Program-made: the position numbers and the translations under genes
The notes under the pieces: generated by a model
The model's input: the letters and a program-made list of their open reading frames with translations, nothing else
Database searches by the model: none
What the model was told of the DNA's origin: nothing
From: Paenibacillus piscarius
GTDB lineage: Bacteria; Bacillota; Bacilli; Paenibacillales; Paenibacillaceae
Assembly (NCBI RefSeq): GCF_022234545.1
Contig: NZ_JAIEUI010000011.1
Location: forward strand, 162,335-226,334
Direction of reading: 5' to 3'
DNA: 64,000 bases
Shown here: piece after piece, positions 54,267 through 63,534 of the stretch
Numbering within the stretch: position 1 is the stretch's first letter
How the letters are laid out: the number at the start of each line of letters is the position of its first letter

Positions 54267-55607
54267 TTACACCAATTCCCGCTCCACCACTTCAACAATC
54301 TGGCCCACATACAGATCCAGCTCCGCTTTATCCGGCCCTTCGGCCATCACACGGATCAGCGGCTCGGTACCCGAAGGGCGTACCAGTACGCGGCCGTTGT
54401 CGCCCAGCTTGCCTTCCACTTCCTGAATCGCGGCTTCAATCGCCGGATTGTTCGGATAGTTGGTTTTGTCCTGCACACGCACATTCACCAGCACCTGCGG
54501 GTATTTGGTCATCATCGATTTCAGCACGCTAAGCTTCTTGCCCGATGCCTTCATCGTGTTCACCAGTTGAATGGCGGTCAGAATGCCGTCACCCGTTGTA
54601 TTATAGTCCAGGAAAATCACATGCCCGGATTGCTCCCCGCCCAGATTATACCCGCCGCGGCGCATCTCTTCCATGACATAGCGGTCCCCGACCGCTGTCT
54701 TCGCCGTATTCAGCGACAGCTTCTCTGTCGCCTTGTAGAAGCCGATATTGCTCATGACGGTGGACACAATGGTGCCGTCTTTCAGCTTGCCCGCACGGTT
54801 CATAGCATCGCCGCAGATACAGAGAATGAAGTCCCCGTCGACCTCGTCGCCGTTCTCGTCAATTGCAATCAGGCGGTCGGCATCCCCGTCAAAAGCAAGC
54901 CCCAAATCAGCCCCGTGGCGCAGCACTTCCTCACGCAAGGTCTCCGGGTGTGTGGAGCCGAAGCCGTCGTTAATGTTCAGCCCGTCCGGCTCCGCCCCGA
55001 TGGCAATCACCTCTGCCCCCAGCTCGCGGAACAGCCGCGGTGCCAGCTCATAGGCTGCGCCGTGCGCACAATCGAGTACAATTTTGAGCCCCTGGAAGCT
55101 GTGATCAATCGTTGTCTTCAGATAATCCAGATACAGATATTTCGCCTCATGATCCTCCCGCAACGAACCGATTCCTGCTCCAACCGGACGCGGCAGCTCA
55201 TCGTGCTCGGCATCCATCAGTTCCTCGATCCGCAGCTCGGTCTCATCCGTCAGCTTGAAGCCGTCTCCGCCAAAAAACTTAATCCCGTTATCCTCCACCG
55301 GATTATGCGACGCCGAGATCATGACTCCGGCATCCGCCTTCAGCAGTCTTGTAATATAAGCTACGGCAGGTGTAGATACTACACCCAGGCGGATCACATC
55401 CGCACCAATGGACAACAGGCCGGCAATCAGCGCCGACTCCAGCAGCGGACCGGATATCCGTGTATCCATGCCGATGACCACCTTAGGCTTTTCCACATTT
55501 CCTGCCAGAACATATCCTCCGCAGCGGCCAATGCTATACGCCATCTCTGCTGTCAATTCACGGTTGGCTACACCGCGTACACCATCTGTTCCGAAATACT
55601 TACCCAT
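54267..55607 (-). CDS. glmM: Phosphoglucosamine mutase
   Basis: Converts glucosamine 6-phosphate to glucosamine 1-phosphate. 446 residues, normal length. Four-domain alpha-D-phosphohexomutase with phospho-Ser100 in ISASHNP, the metal loop DGDADR, the sugar loop GGEQSGH, and the phosphate loop RPSGTEPLIRV. It lies in the conserved order cdaA-cdaR-glmM; GlmM is known to bind and inhibit CdaA in related bacteria. AAAGGAG precedes the ATG. Confidence 0.97.
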   Translation of the reverse strand: MGKYFGTDGVRGVANRELTAEMAYSIGRCGGYVLAGNVEKPKVVIGMDTRISGPLLESALIAGLLSIGADVIRLGVVSTPAVAYITRLLKADAGVMISASHNPVEDNGIKFFGGDGFKLTDETELRIEELMDAEHDELPRPVGAGIGSLREDHEAKYLYLDYLKTTIDHSFQGLKIVLDCAHGAAYELAPRLFRELGAEVIAIGAEPDGLNINDGFGSTHPETLREEVLRHGADLGLAFDGDADRLIAIDENGDEVDGDFILCICGDAMNRAGKLKDGTIVSTVMSNIGFYKATEKLSLNTAKTAVGDRYVMEEMRRGGYNLGGEQSGHVIFLDYNTTGDGILTAIQLVNTMKASGKKLSVLKSMMTKYPQVLVNVRVQDKTNYPNNPAIEAAIQEVEGKLGDNGRVLVRPSGTEPLIRVMAEGPDKAELDLYVGQIVEVVERELV

Positions 55608-55723
55608 CTTATTGTTCTCCTTTGTGAATGCGCTGCTTCAGCTTAATAAAATCATAGTATGAATAATCCGCTAATCCGTGTATGTCAGGTACACATTAAA
55701 TAGACTGCGTTGTGGTCAAAAAG

Positions 55724-57172
55724 TTACGTCCCGGCCGTACCGTCCGCATTACTGCCGCCTGCAGGAGGTGTGGCTTCAACCTCGGGCGGGGTATGAGTCG
55801 GCATCGGCGTCTCCTGCACAGCATCTGCTTCATCTGGAGAAGGCGTAGGCTCTATGATGTTCTCCTCACCGGAGGAGGCCGGCTCCGCACTGGGCTCAGG
55901 TGTCGGCGCAGGGGTACTCTCAGCCGCTGCAGAAGCCTCAGGCGTTGCCGGAGCCAGCAGCTCCACCTTAGCTGTCAATGGCGCGGAATTCTGCAGCGTG
56001 ATGAACCGTGGAAGAGAGACCTGGAGCGGGACATCGTGAATCCCGGCCGTCAGCCCCCCGACATCAGCCACTACACTGATGCTGTTCTGGTTCAGCTGGT
56101 CGAGCAGCGCCGGCGCACCGGATACCGTCAGATCCATAGAGGTGCTTACCGGGTCTAAAATAAGCGCCGTCAGCCCGTTGCCGACACCCTCAAGCTTAAT
56201 TGGCACCCCCGAAAGGGTACGCTGGGTAATCTCCGCTGCGGAGACCGACACATTCATCGCTGACGGTTCAATCTTTCCTGCCCCCTCCGGCGGCTTCAGC
56301 TCCAGCTTCAACTGCTCCGTGCCAGCCGTCTTAATGGTGCTCAGGTCAAGCACGGCCTCATACGACGACATGGTCTGCAGCGTCTCTTCACTGCCGTAGA
56401 CCGTGACCATATCCAGCTCCGGCGTCACCTTGGACAGCACCAGCGAGCCGGGCAGACTGCCGGTGAAGCTGATATCCAGCGGCAGGGTTTTGGACGGGAG
56501 AGTAATCGGCAGCTCCACAGCTACTGTAGAGGGCTCAATCACCGCATCCTTCAGCTCGTTCCCTTTATTGTCAACCGCATACAGCTTCAGCCGCTTCTCG
56601 CTAACCGTCTCCTGCTCGCCATCCAGCTCAATCTTGCCCTGCACCTTCGCCACCTGTGCCAGCTCACTTGCCGGCAGGGTGACCTCTGCGGAGGCCGGGT
56701 CTGTCACCGGGGTCCCCACTTCATAGCCTGGAGCAGGCTTGCCGGCAATATTCACCGTCACCGGAAAAGCTTTGGTCGTCCGCAGCTCAATATGCACATT
56801 CACCTGATTCGGGATCATGGCATCCAGCGTCACGCCGCTGGGTGTTGAATACATCAGCGGAAGCGTGTTGTCGCCGGGCTTCACGTCCTTCAGGTCAATC
56901 CACACCCGGTAGGCATCGGAGAATTTGTAGGTGAGATCGGACTTTTTGCCCCTAACCTCCATTCGGACGCTATCCACATCCTTGGTCAGGACATAAGTAT
57001 CACTGTCGAAGCCTTCCACCTCTATTTTGACATTCTCAATGGTCTTCGATTCGGTGTTGACGGTCGTCTGATAGGCCGGTGCCGTATCCACATGCACAAT
57101 GGTCCAGAGAATAATCCCTAAGGCAAGGGCAAGAATCTTATTGAAGTTATTATTCTTCATCCACTTATCCAT
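55724..57172 (-). CDS. cdaR: CdaA regulatory protein CdaR (YbbR-domain protein)
   Basis: 482 residues. One N-terminal membrane helix (about 12-30) is followed by four YbbR repeats on the outer face (about 45-400). The C-terminal tail of about 85 residues is Pro/Glu/Ala/Thr-rich (ESTPAPTPEPSAEPASSGEE), probably spanning the wall. It modulates CdaA activity. Its start overlaps the cdaA stop by 8 bp, suggesting coupling. Confidence 0.95.
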   Translation of the reverse strand: MDKWMKNNNFNKILALALGIILWTIVHVDTAPAYQTTVNTESKTIENVKIEVEGFDSDTYVLTKDVDSVRMEVRGKKSDLTYKFSDAYRVWIDLKDVKPGDNTLPLMYSTPSGVTLDAMIPNQVNVHIELRTTKAFPVTVNIAGKPAPGYEVGTPVTDPASAEVTLPASELAQVAKVQGKIELDGEQETVSEKRLKLYAVDNKGNELKDAVIEPSTVAVELPITLPSKTLPLDISFTGSLPGSLVLSKVTPELDMVTVYGSEETLQTMSSYEAVLDLSTIKTAGTEQLKLELKPPEGAGKIEPSAMNVSVSAAEITQRTLSGVPIKLEGVGNGLTALILDPVSTSMDLTVSGAPALLDQLNQNSISVVADVGGLTAGIHDVPLQVSLPRFITLQNSAPLTAKVELLAPATPEASAAAESTPAPTPEPSAEPASSGEENIIEPTPSPDEADAVQETPMPTHTPPEVEATPPAGGSNADGTAGT

Positions 57173-57998
57173 TGTTCTTATTCCCCCTCCGTCTCCAGAA
57201 CGCGGAACTTTTCTCCATCAGGGGTGAGCTTGCACTGCTCAGCTCTTGGTGCAGCTTCGAGATCAGGGATTCCTCCTTGATATCCCGGACAATTTGTCCA
57301 TTGATCGCCAGCGAGATCTGACCGGTCTCCTCAGAGACCACGACAGACACTGAATCGGCCACTTCACTGATACCAATGGCAGCGCGGTGCCGTGTGCCCA
57401 GCTCCTTGCTGATGAACGGATTCTCCGACAACGGCAGGTAGCAGGCCGCCGCAGCAATCTGGTTCCCCTGCATAATCAGCGCTCCGTCATGGAGCGGGGT
57501 ATTGGGGATGAAAATATTAATCAGCAGCTCCGAGCTGACTTCAGAGCGCATGGCGATCCCGGATTCCGTATATTCATTGAGCCCCGTGGCCCGTTCAAAT
57601 ACGATTAAGGCTCCGATTTTGCGGACCGACAGATAGTTCACCGCTTTAATAACCTCACCCACGAGCCGGCTGATCTCCTCATCATTCTCCGCATTGCGTC
57701 CGAAGAACTTGCCCCGGCCGAGCTGCTCCAGCCCCCGCCGCACCTCCGGCTGAAAAATAATAAAGATCGCAAATACCCCAAAGGTAAACATCTGGTTCAT
57801 CAGCCATTTGAGGGTATACAAGTCCAGCAGGGTACTGCCCCCCCAGATCCCAACCAGAATCAGAATCCCCTTCAGGAGCTGAACCGCCCGGGTCCCGCGC
57901 ACCATGTTGAGCACTTTGTAGATGATGTAGCTGACAATCAGGATATCAATTATATCTTTAATGGACTCTTTCCATGTAAGGTCGGTAAAGTAGCTCAT
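57165..57998 (-). CDS. cdaA: Diadenylate cyclase CdaA
   Basis: Makes c-di-AMP from two ATP. 277 residues with three N-terminal membrane helices (about 15-85) and a cytoplasmic DAC domain with DGA (171-173) and RHR (203-205), both intact. c-di-AMP controls potassium and osmolyte uptake and wall homeostasis. I prefer the ATG at 57998 (GGGGG 9 nt upstream) over the TTG at 58007. It is the first gene of the cdaA-cdaR-glmM cluster. Confidence 0.96.
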   Translation of the reverse strand: MSYFTDLTWKESIKDIIDILIVSYIIYKVLNMVRGTRAVQLLKGILILVGIWGGSTLLDLYTLKWLMNQMFTFGVFAIFIIFQPEVRRGLEQLGRGKFFGRNAENDEEISRLVGEVIKAVNYLSVRKIGALIVFERATGLNEYTESGIAMRSEVSSELLINIFIPNTPLHDGALIMQGNQIAAAACYLPLSENPFISKELGTRHRAAIGISEVADSVSVVVSEETGQISLAINGQIVRDIKEESLISKLHQELSSASSPLMEKSSAFWRRRGNKNNG

Positions 57999-58199
57999 GG
58001 CCGGCAACCCCCGTGATTTTCAAATTAGCTGGGTTTATGTAAATGGTGTGTTAACATTCGCTGCGCTATTCTAAGGTTATAACGTTCCGCCTCCGGTTGC
58101 AAGTTTCCGGGCAGGTAAATAAATGAACAACAAAAAAGCGCCATCTTTCCGGAAAAAGAGGCGCAAATGAGTTATCTGTTACAAGCGACCAACACTCAG

Positions 58200-58814
58200 C
58201 TATCGGTAGGCAACTTCAGAGAACATGTTTGTCACTTTATACCAGATCCAGCTTACTGCTTGGTCTATGCTCTTGACTTGCCCGGAGATATGGGCGGTTG
58301 AAGCCTGATACAGCGAGCCGTCGATCACTGTCAGGTTGCCGTTGACTTCCCCGTACACCTGGGTTTTCCCGTTCTCCACCGTCAGATCACCGGAGATGAC
58401 TTTGCCGGAGGGTACAATCACCGTATCCCCTTGGATGACCACCTGATCGAGATCCGTTCCCCGCACCACAAGCTGCTGGTCCTGGTTCCAGAACGTCATG
58501 GAGCTCATCAGCATGACGAGAATGAACACAGAGGCCGCCGTAAGTGCCGGATGTCTCTTGATCCAGGTGACAAACGCCTTCTCTTTCTTGGGCTTCGGCA
58601 AAGACTCCATAATCCGGCCCACAAGCTCCTCCGAGGCAACCGGTGACTGGTGCATCAGGGAGAACATCAGCATATCGGTCTGTTCCAGTTCTTTGAACTT
58701 CGCACGGCAATCCGTACAGGATAGAAGATGCTCCTTCAATTCCCTCTGCTGCAGTTCGGGCAAGTCGTCGTCCAGGTAATCGTGCATCATAGAGACGGCC
58801 AGTTTGCATTCCAT
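58200..58814 (-). CDS. rsiW: Anti-sigma-W factor with zinc-finger domain
   Basis: 204 residues. A cytoplasmic zf-HC2/ZAS domain (H near residue 11, then HLLSCTDCRAKF with the C-x2-C pair), one membrane helix (about 88-105), and an extracytoplasmic domain with a beta-helical, bactofilin-like pattern (VVIQGDTVIVPSGKVISGDL). RsiW is degraded by stepwise proteolysis on envelope stress, releasing SigW. Start chosen at 58814 with AAAGGA 9 nt upstream. It follows sigW by 97 bp. Confidence 0.85.
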   Translation of the reverse strand: MECKLAVSMMHDYLDDDLPELQQRELKEHLLSCTDCRAKFKELEQTDMLMFSLMHQSPVASEELVGRIMESLPKPKKEKAFVTWIKRHPALTAASVFILVMLMSSMTFWNQDQQLVVRGTDLDQVVIQGDTVIVPSGKVISGDLTVENGKTQVYGEVNGNLTVIDGSLYQASTAHISGQVKSIDQAVSWIWYKVTNMFSEVAYR

Positions 58815-58911
58815 AGGAGCCAATCCTTTCATACATGCTTATTTAGTGCATAGACTTGCTTAACTTACATACGTCAATACCATGCAGGAGTTTCATAATA
58901 TCTAATCTATT

Positions 58912-59478
58912 TTACATTTTGGGGCCTAATTTTTTGCGTAAAAATTCACGTCCGCGGTGTACCCGGGTCTTGATCGTTGTCACCGGCATATCCAGCACAT
59001 CCCCGATCTCCTGAAGCGACAGATCCTGGAGATACCGCAGGATCATCACCGATCTGTATTTCACGGGCAGACTGTCGATGGCCTCATAGATGAGTCTCTG
59101 CGTCTCCGAGAGCAGCAGCTCTGTCTCCGGCGTCACATTCGTGCTCGGAATCATCGAATACCCGTCAATCCCCTCCTGGTCGTTCACCTCGGCATCCAGC
59201 GAATAGACCGGGCGCCGCTTGCGCAGACGGTCGATACAGAGATTGGTGCCAATCCGGTAGATCCATGTCGAGAACTTCTGTTTATCATCGTATCTGTCCA
59301 GATTCCGGTAGACGCGCAGGAATGTTTCCTGGACGACATCCTCCGCCTCATGGCGGTTGTTCAGCATACGGTAAGCCAAATGATAAATTTTGTCTTTATA
59401 TAGTTCCACAAGCTCGGCAAATGCCCTTTGATCGCCCTTCAGGGCGAGCTTTGTCAATCTGCCCTCAAGATTCTCCAC
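58912..59478 (-). CDS. sigW: ECF sigma factor SigW
   Basis: 188 residues with region 2 (about 20-90; RMLNNRHEAEDVVQETFLRV and TWIYRIGTNLCIDRLRKRR) and region 4 (about 125-180; SLQEIGDVLDMPVTTIKTRVHRG). It directs the envelope-stress regulon. The start is a GTG, 7 nt after GGGGGAG. I did not find a convincing SigW-type autoregulatory promoter (TGAAAC-N16-CGTA) upstream. It is followed by its anti-sigma gene. Confidence 0.93.
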   Translation of the reverse strand: MENLEGRLTKLALKGDQRAFAELVELYKDKIYHLAYRMLNNRHEAEDVVQETFLRVYRNLDRYDDKQKFSTWIYRIGTNLCIDRLRKRRPVYSLDAEVNDQEGIDGYSMIPSTNVTPETELLLSETQRLIYEAIDSLPVKYRSVMILRYLQDLSLQEIGDVLDMPVTTIKTRVHRGREFLRKKLGPKM

Positions 59479-59696
59479 CTGTTAACTCCCCCAGACTTGC
59501 CGCCCTTGGTCTTTCAGCCTTCTGAAACCACGGTACAAGCATTTAAATCGTAATTCATGTTTCTGTAAAAATCAAGGTTTGTCTTGTTACCTTCATTATA
59601 TGCTGTGCTGGGAAAATCGGGCGGAGCTGGAGATATGTTGGGAGGTTTCGGTTGGCCGGGGAGGGGGGCGGCTGATTAAGCCGCCGGCTCCGCAGA

Positions 59697-59806
59697 ACAT
59701 TTGGACTTCCGGTCGCTGTTATTGGCAGATTTCCTCATTATAACCGCAGCCGCGGTTGAAATCCGCCAATAAAGGCGAACGCTGCCGCTCCTCCAGTTCC
59801 AAATTT
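59697..59806. repeat. Long-hairpin intergenic element, copy 2
   Basis: Begins ACATTTGGACTTCCGG and ends CCTCCAGTTCCAAATTT. Inner arms TTATTGGCAGATTTC and GAAATCCGCCAATAA pair, with an AACCGC-AGCC-GCGGTT cap. It has the same architecture as 54101-54213, with different but still paired arms. A small hairpin GGCGGCT/AGCCGCC precedes it at 59667-59685. No gene is supported between sigW and the ppc terminator. Confidence 0.8.
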
Positions 59807-59943
59807 CCGCTCCGCCGGCTCTATCAGCCTGTTTCTCACCAAACAACTGCGCGCGTTTTCCGTTGCCCAAAATATAATTCAGGCAACAAGGGGTGGGGCA
59901 CGGGGTCGGCCGGGTCTCTGACCCCCGGCCTCCCTGGAAACAT

Positions 59944-59984
59944 AAAAACCCCCGTCCACCTCCGATTACGGAGACGGACGGGGG
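59944..59984 (-). terminator. Terminator of ppc
   Basis: Minus strand CCCCCGTCC...GGACGGGGG with inner CTCCG/CGGAG pairing, then five T. It lies beyond the hairpin repeat array, about 177 bases past the stop codon. Confidence 0.92.
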
Positions 59985-59989
59985 ACTTA

Positions 59990-60152
59990 AAGCGGCTTCG
60001 CCGGCTTTTAAGATCAAAACCTTCTAAGCGGCTTCGCCGGCTTACAAGACCAAAACCTTCTAAGCGGCTTCGCCGGCTTACAAGATCAAAACCTTTTAAG
60101 CGGCTTCGCCGACTTATAAGATCAAAACCCTTAAGCGGCTTCGCCGGCTTTA
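59990..60152. repeat. 36-bp tandem hairpin repeat in the ppc 3' region (five copies)
   Basis: Units start at 59990, 60026, 60062, 60098 and 60133 (period 36, last 35). Each has AAGCGGCTTCGCCGGCTT, a 7-bp stem with one bulged G and a TTC loop, followed by a linker of the type (T)AAGATCAAAACCTT. The array begins 9 bp after the ppc stop codon and ends just before the terminator, so it should be transcribed as part of the ppc 3' untranslated region. Confidence 0.9.
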
Positions 60153-60160
60153 CACCAGCA

Positions 60161-62953
60161 TCAACCGGTATTCCGAAGACCGGCGGCAATGCCGTTGATT
60201 GTAAGCAGCACTTCCCGCAGAAGGTCGGCGTCATCGCCCTCAGCCTCACGCAGGGCGCGCAGCTCGGCAAGCAGCTGAACCTGCAAGTAGCTGAGCGGAT
60301 CAACATACGGGTTACGCAGGCGGATAGATTCCTGAATGACCGGAACATTATCCAGAATCTCCTGCTGGCCGGTGATCTTAAGGATCAGCTCGGAGGTCAG
60401 CTTGAACTCGGCCTCGATCTGGCCGAAGATCCGGGCGCGTGCCTCTTCGTTCTTGCCCATGCCGGCGTATTCCTTGGCAATGACAAGATCCGCCTTAGCG
60501 ATCGCCATCTGCAGCGTATCGATCAGGGTCGTGAAGAACGAGAAGTTCTCATACATATGCTGCATGATCTTCATATTCTCTTCCTTGCCCTCATAGAAGC
60601 TCTGCAGACCGGTTCCGGCCGCATACCAGGCAGGCAGCAGATAACGGCTCTGCGTCCAAGCGAATACCCAAGGAATCGCGCGCAGATCCTCGAAGCGTTC
60701 GCTGTTCTTGCGCTTCGACGGGCGTGATCCGATATTCAGTTCCCCTACCTCCGGCAGAGGTGTAGATTCCTTGAAGTAAGTCAGGAAGTCCGGATCACGG
60801 AAGATCAGATCCTGATACTTGGTCAGCGAGACCTCGGAGATCCGGGCGATAATCTCATCCCACTTAGCCTCATACAGATCGGTCTGCGGGGTTCTGGCAT
60901 GAATCGCCGCTGTGATCAAGGCAGACGTCGCCTGCTCCAGACTGCGGTAGGCAATCCCCTTCATCGAATACCGGGAGGAGATGACCTCGCCCTGCTCGGT
61001 AATCTTGATGCCGCCGCCGATGGTGGATGCCGGCTGGGCCAGAATGCTGCGGTTCAGCGGCATCCCGCCGCGTCCGAGCGCACCGCCGCGTCCATGGAAG
61101 AACTTCAGCTTGATGCCGAAATCTTCGGCCGTTGCTGTAATCTCCTTCAAGGCTACGCGCAGCTCCCAGTTCGCTGTTACTACACCGCCGTCCTTGTTGC
61201 TGTCCGAGTAGCCCAGCATGATCTCCTGCAGATCATTCATCGCAGTGACCGCAGCACGGTAGATCGGCATATTGAGCAGGGTGCGCATAATCCGCGGAGC
61301 ATCGTGAAGATCGTCGATCGTCTCGAACAGAGGCACCGCCTGCAGCGTACAGACAACCGTCCCGTCATTGTCCTTGCGGAACAAGCCGACCTCCTTGGAG
61401 AAGACCATGACCTCCAGAATATCGCTTGGCGCTTCCGCCATACTGATCAGATAGCTGGTGATGCACTGCTTGCCGTATTCCTGCTGCGCCTCGAAGATCG
61501 TGCGGTATACCGCAAGGCACTCCTCGGTTGCTTCACTGTAAGACTGATACGGTGAAGTCAGCGGGCGCGGATCATTCAGCAGATTCTCGAGCAGCACAAT
61601 CTTCTCCTGCTCTCCGAGCTTGGAGTAATCCGGCGTCACATTCATCTTCGCGAGAACCTCTGTCATGGCATTCTCATGCTCCTGGCTGTGCTGGCGCACA
61701 TCCAGCGTTGCGGTATGGAAGCCGAACAGCTCGACCTGGCGGATCAGCTTCTTAATGTAGGTATCCGCTACATAATCGGCATAGTGATGCCGCAGGCTGC
61801 GGTCAATCACATTCAGATCCTCTATGAAATGGGCGGGGGAGGCGTAGCGCTCCGGCGTCCCTTTTTTCTCATCGTCCAGCACATTCTGGGTCTTGGAGAT
61901 CATGTAGCTGAGCTTAATCCGGTAAGGCTCGTTATCATTACGCCAGGCGTCAACCCGGTTGAGATTGATAATATTCCGGTCCGCCTCAATCGACTCCAGC
62001 AGCTCCGGCGTCACCTTCACAATGCTTGTACTAAAGCTCAGATACTGCATCAGCTCGCGCATAATCCGCTGGTATTCCCGAATGGCCAGCTTCCGCTGCA
62101 GGCGCAGGGTCTGCATAGTCACCGTTGCCTTCACGGACGGGTTGCCGTCGCGGTCGCCCCCGATCCAGGAACCGAACCGCAGGTACGTCGGCACATGCCA
62201 ATTCTGGCCCGGGTAATATTTGCTCAGACAGCGCTCCAGCTCCTGATACACATCCGGCAGCACCTCAAAAATCGTCTCATGGAAGTAATACATCCCATTA
62301 CGCACTTCATCCAGCACCGTAGGCTTGCGGTCGCGCAGCTCATCCGTCTGCCATAAGGTGATGACCTCATTCAGCAGCTTCTCGCGCAGCTGTTCGCGTT
62401 CGCGGAAGGTCAGCGTCGGATTGTCCAGCCCCATAACATCGTCGGAGATACGCTTGTGAATATCAAGGATCGCACGGCGCATCGCTTCGGTAGGGTGAGC
62501 GGTCATCACCAGCTCCAGCGACATGCCCTTCATGATCTCGTGAACCTCTTCCGGCGAGAAATCCCGCTCGCGAAGCTCCTGTACGGCGCTCTCGATCGAA
62601 CCAGGCTGTACCGTCTCCCCGGCGGAACGCTCGTAGTCGCGCTTGCGGCGAATCCGGTGGTTCTGCTCGGCAATATTCACCAACTGGAAATAAATAGCGA
62701 ACGCACGGATGACCTGATGACGGTTCTCCGGGTCCAGTGAGCTGATCAGCTCTTTGAATTCATTGTGCAGTTCAGGCAAAAACAATGAGCGCAGTGATTT
62801 GCTGGTCTCGCGGATCTTCTCCACAATATCCAGCAGTTCGTTGCCGCCTTGGTGTACCAAGACTTCGCCCAGTATATTCCCCAGGAACCGTACGTCCCGC
62901 CGCAGCAGATTGTTGGAGTTGCTTTTGCTAACGGTAGTCGTAAGTTCGGTCAT
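60161..62953 (-). CDS. ppc: Phosphoenolpyruvate carboxylase
   Basis: Carboxylates PEP to oxaloacetate, replenishing the TCA cycle. 930 residues. Catalytic His153 is in VMTAHPTEAMRR, the second signature is GYSDSNKDGG, and the glycine loop is FHGRGGALGRGG (about residues 600-640); the conserved C-terminal GIAAGLRNTG is present. Start chosen at 62953 (GGAGG 7 nt upstream); the open frame runs 48 codons further upstream without support. It is monocistronic. Confidence 0.96.
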   Translation of the reverse strand: MTELTTTVSKSNSNNLLRRDVRFLGNILGEVLVHQGGNELLDIVEKIRETSKSLRSLFLPELHNEFKELISSLDPENRHQVIRAFAIYFQLVNIAEQNHRIRRKRDYERSAGETVQPGSIESAVQELRERDFSPEEVHEIMKGMSLELVMTAHPTEAMRRAILDIHKRISDDVMGLDNPTLTFREREQLREKLLNEVITLWQTDELRDRKPTVLDEVRNGMYYFHETIFEVLPDVYQELERCLSKYYPGQNWHVPTYLRFGSWIGGDRDGNPSVKATVTMQTLRLQRKLAIREYQRIMRELMQYLSFSTSIVKVTPELLESIEADRNIINLNRVDAWRNDNEPYRIKLSYMISKTQNVLDDEKKGTPERYASPAHFIEDLNVIDRSLRHHYADYVADTYIKKLIRQVELFGFHTATLDVRQHSQEHENAMTEVLAKMNVTPDYSKLGEQEKIVLLENLLNDPRPLTSPYQSYSEATEECLAVYRTIFEAQQEYGKQCITSYLISMAEAPSDILEVMVFSKEVGLFRKDNDGTVVCTLQAVPLFETIDDLHDAPRIMRTLLNMPIYRAAVTAMNDLQEIMLGYSDSNKDGGVVTANWELRVALKEITATAEDFGIKLKFFHGRGGALGRGGMPLNRSILAQPASTIGGGIKITEQGEVISSRYSMKGIAYRSLEQATSALITAAIHARTPQTDLYEAKWDEIIARISEVSLTKYQDLIFRDPDFLTYFKESTPLPEVGELNIGSRPSKRKNSERFEDLRAIPWVFAWTQSRYLLPAWYAAGTGLQSFYEGKEENMKIMQHMYENFSFFTTLIDTLQMAIAKADLVIAKEYAGMGKNEEARARIFGQIEAEFKLTSELILKITGQQEILDNVPVIQESIRLRNPYVDPLSYLQVQLLAELRALREAEGDDADLLREVLLTINGIAAGLRNTG

Positions 62954-63206
62954 GCTGCTCCCTCCATCCTCTTCCGGATCAATGCTCTTAACATTGTCTA
63001 TTTGAAAAGCTTTCCTCATATCATACAATAAAACGGCCGGGAAATCTTCAACTTTATTGCGCGGTAAAGCGATACAGTAATTACGATTATACACCAATTC
63101 GGCTATTTATAAAGTTAAAAATAATTATGTAATTCTTCCTATTAGATTACCTGAGAAATCTGTGTTTTATGTAGTTTACATGTAATGTTTCATGACGCAA
63201 AATACC

Positions 63207-63231
63207 AAAAAACCCGGCTCTGAGAGCCAGG
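63207..63231 (-). terminator. Terminator of the holin-like gene
   Basis: CCTGGCTC/GAGCCGGG with a 3-nt loop, followed by six T on the minus strand. The rest of 63098-63206 is AT-rich and holds the ppc upstream region. Confidence 0.88.
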
Positions 63232-63252
63232 CGTCGTTATTCAAGTCATCTT

Positions 63253-63534
63253 TTATTTCATCGTATGCCCTGAACGGTTGTTGAAGGCCAGTTCAAATAA
63301 TCCGGTGGCCGATAAACCGGCCAGTCCGCCAGCCCACAGACGCAAGATCAGCTCCAGATCGGTAAAAGGATACGCCGCAGCTCCCACCAGCAGTCCGATG
63401 CCGAGTCCGATAAAAGGGATGCTGTTGCGCGGCAGAATGGTAATATTTTTGATCAGCTGCACTAAGGCAAGAATGAAGACGGCTAATACCGAGGCAAAAG
63501 CTAAAACGTTATCCAGCAGTTCGCTGTTAATCAT
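63253..63534 (-). CDS. Holin-like small membrane protein
   Basis: 93 residues with three predicted membrane segments (about 8-27, 37-55 and 63-82), a short N-terminus and a polar basic C-terminus (FNNRSGHTMK). This is the size and layout of small three-helix phage holins. The coupling supports the call: its start overlaps the stop of an upstream cell-wall hydrolase gene as ATGA. AAGGAG precedes the ATG. Confidence 0.72.
   Translation of the reverse strand: MINSELLDNVLAFASVLAVFILALVQLIKNITILPRNSIPFIGLGIGLLVGAAAYPFTDLELILRLWAGGLAGLSATGLFELAFNNRSGHTMK

Noticed and set aside
59479..59640. SigW-type autoregulatory promoter before sigW
   Set aside because: I could not find TGAAAC with CGTA at 16-17 bp on the minus strand; the nearest resemblance has wrong spacing.
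59676..60348. Minus-strand frames over the long-hairpin element and the ppc 3' repeats (also 54046-54246)
   Set aside because: They translate structured repeats (the two elements give similar WNWRS-type peptides), overlap a terminator and have no ribosome binding site.
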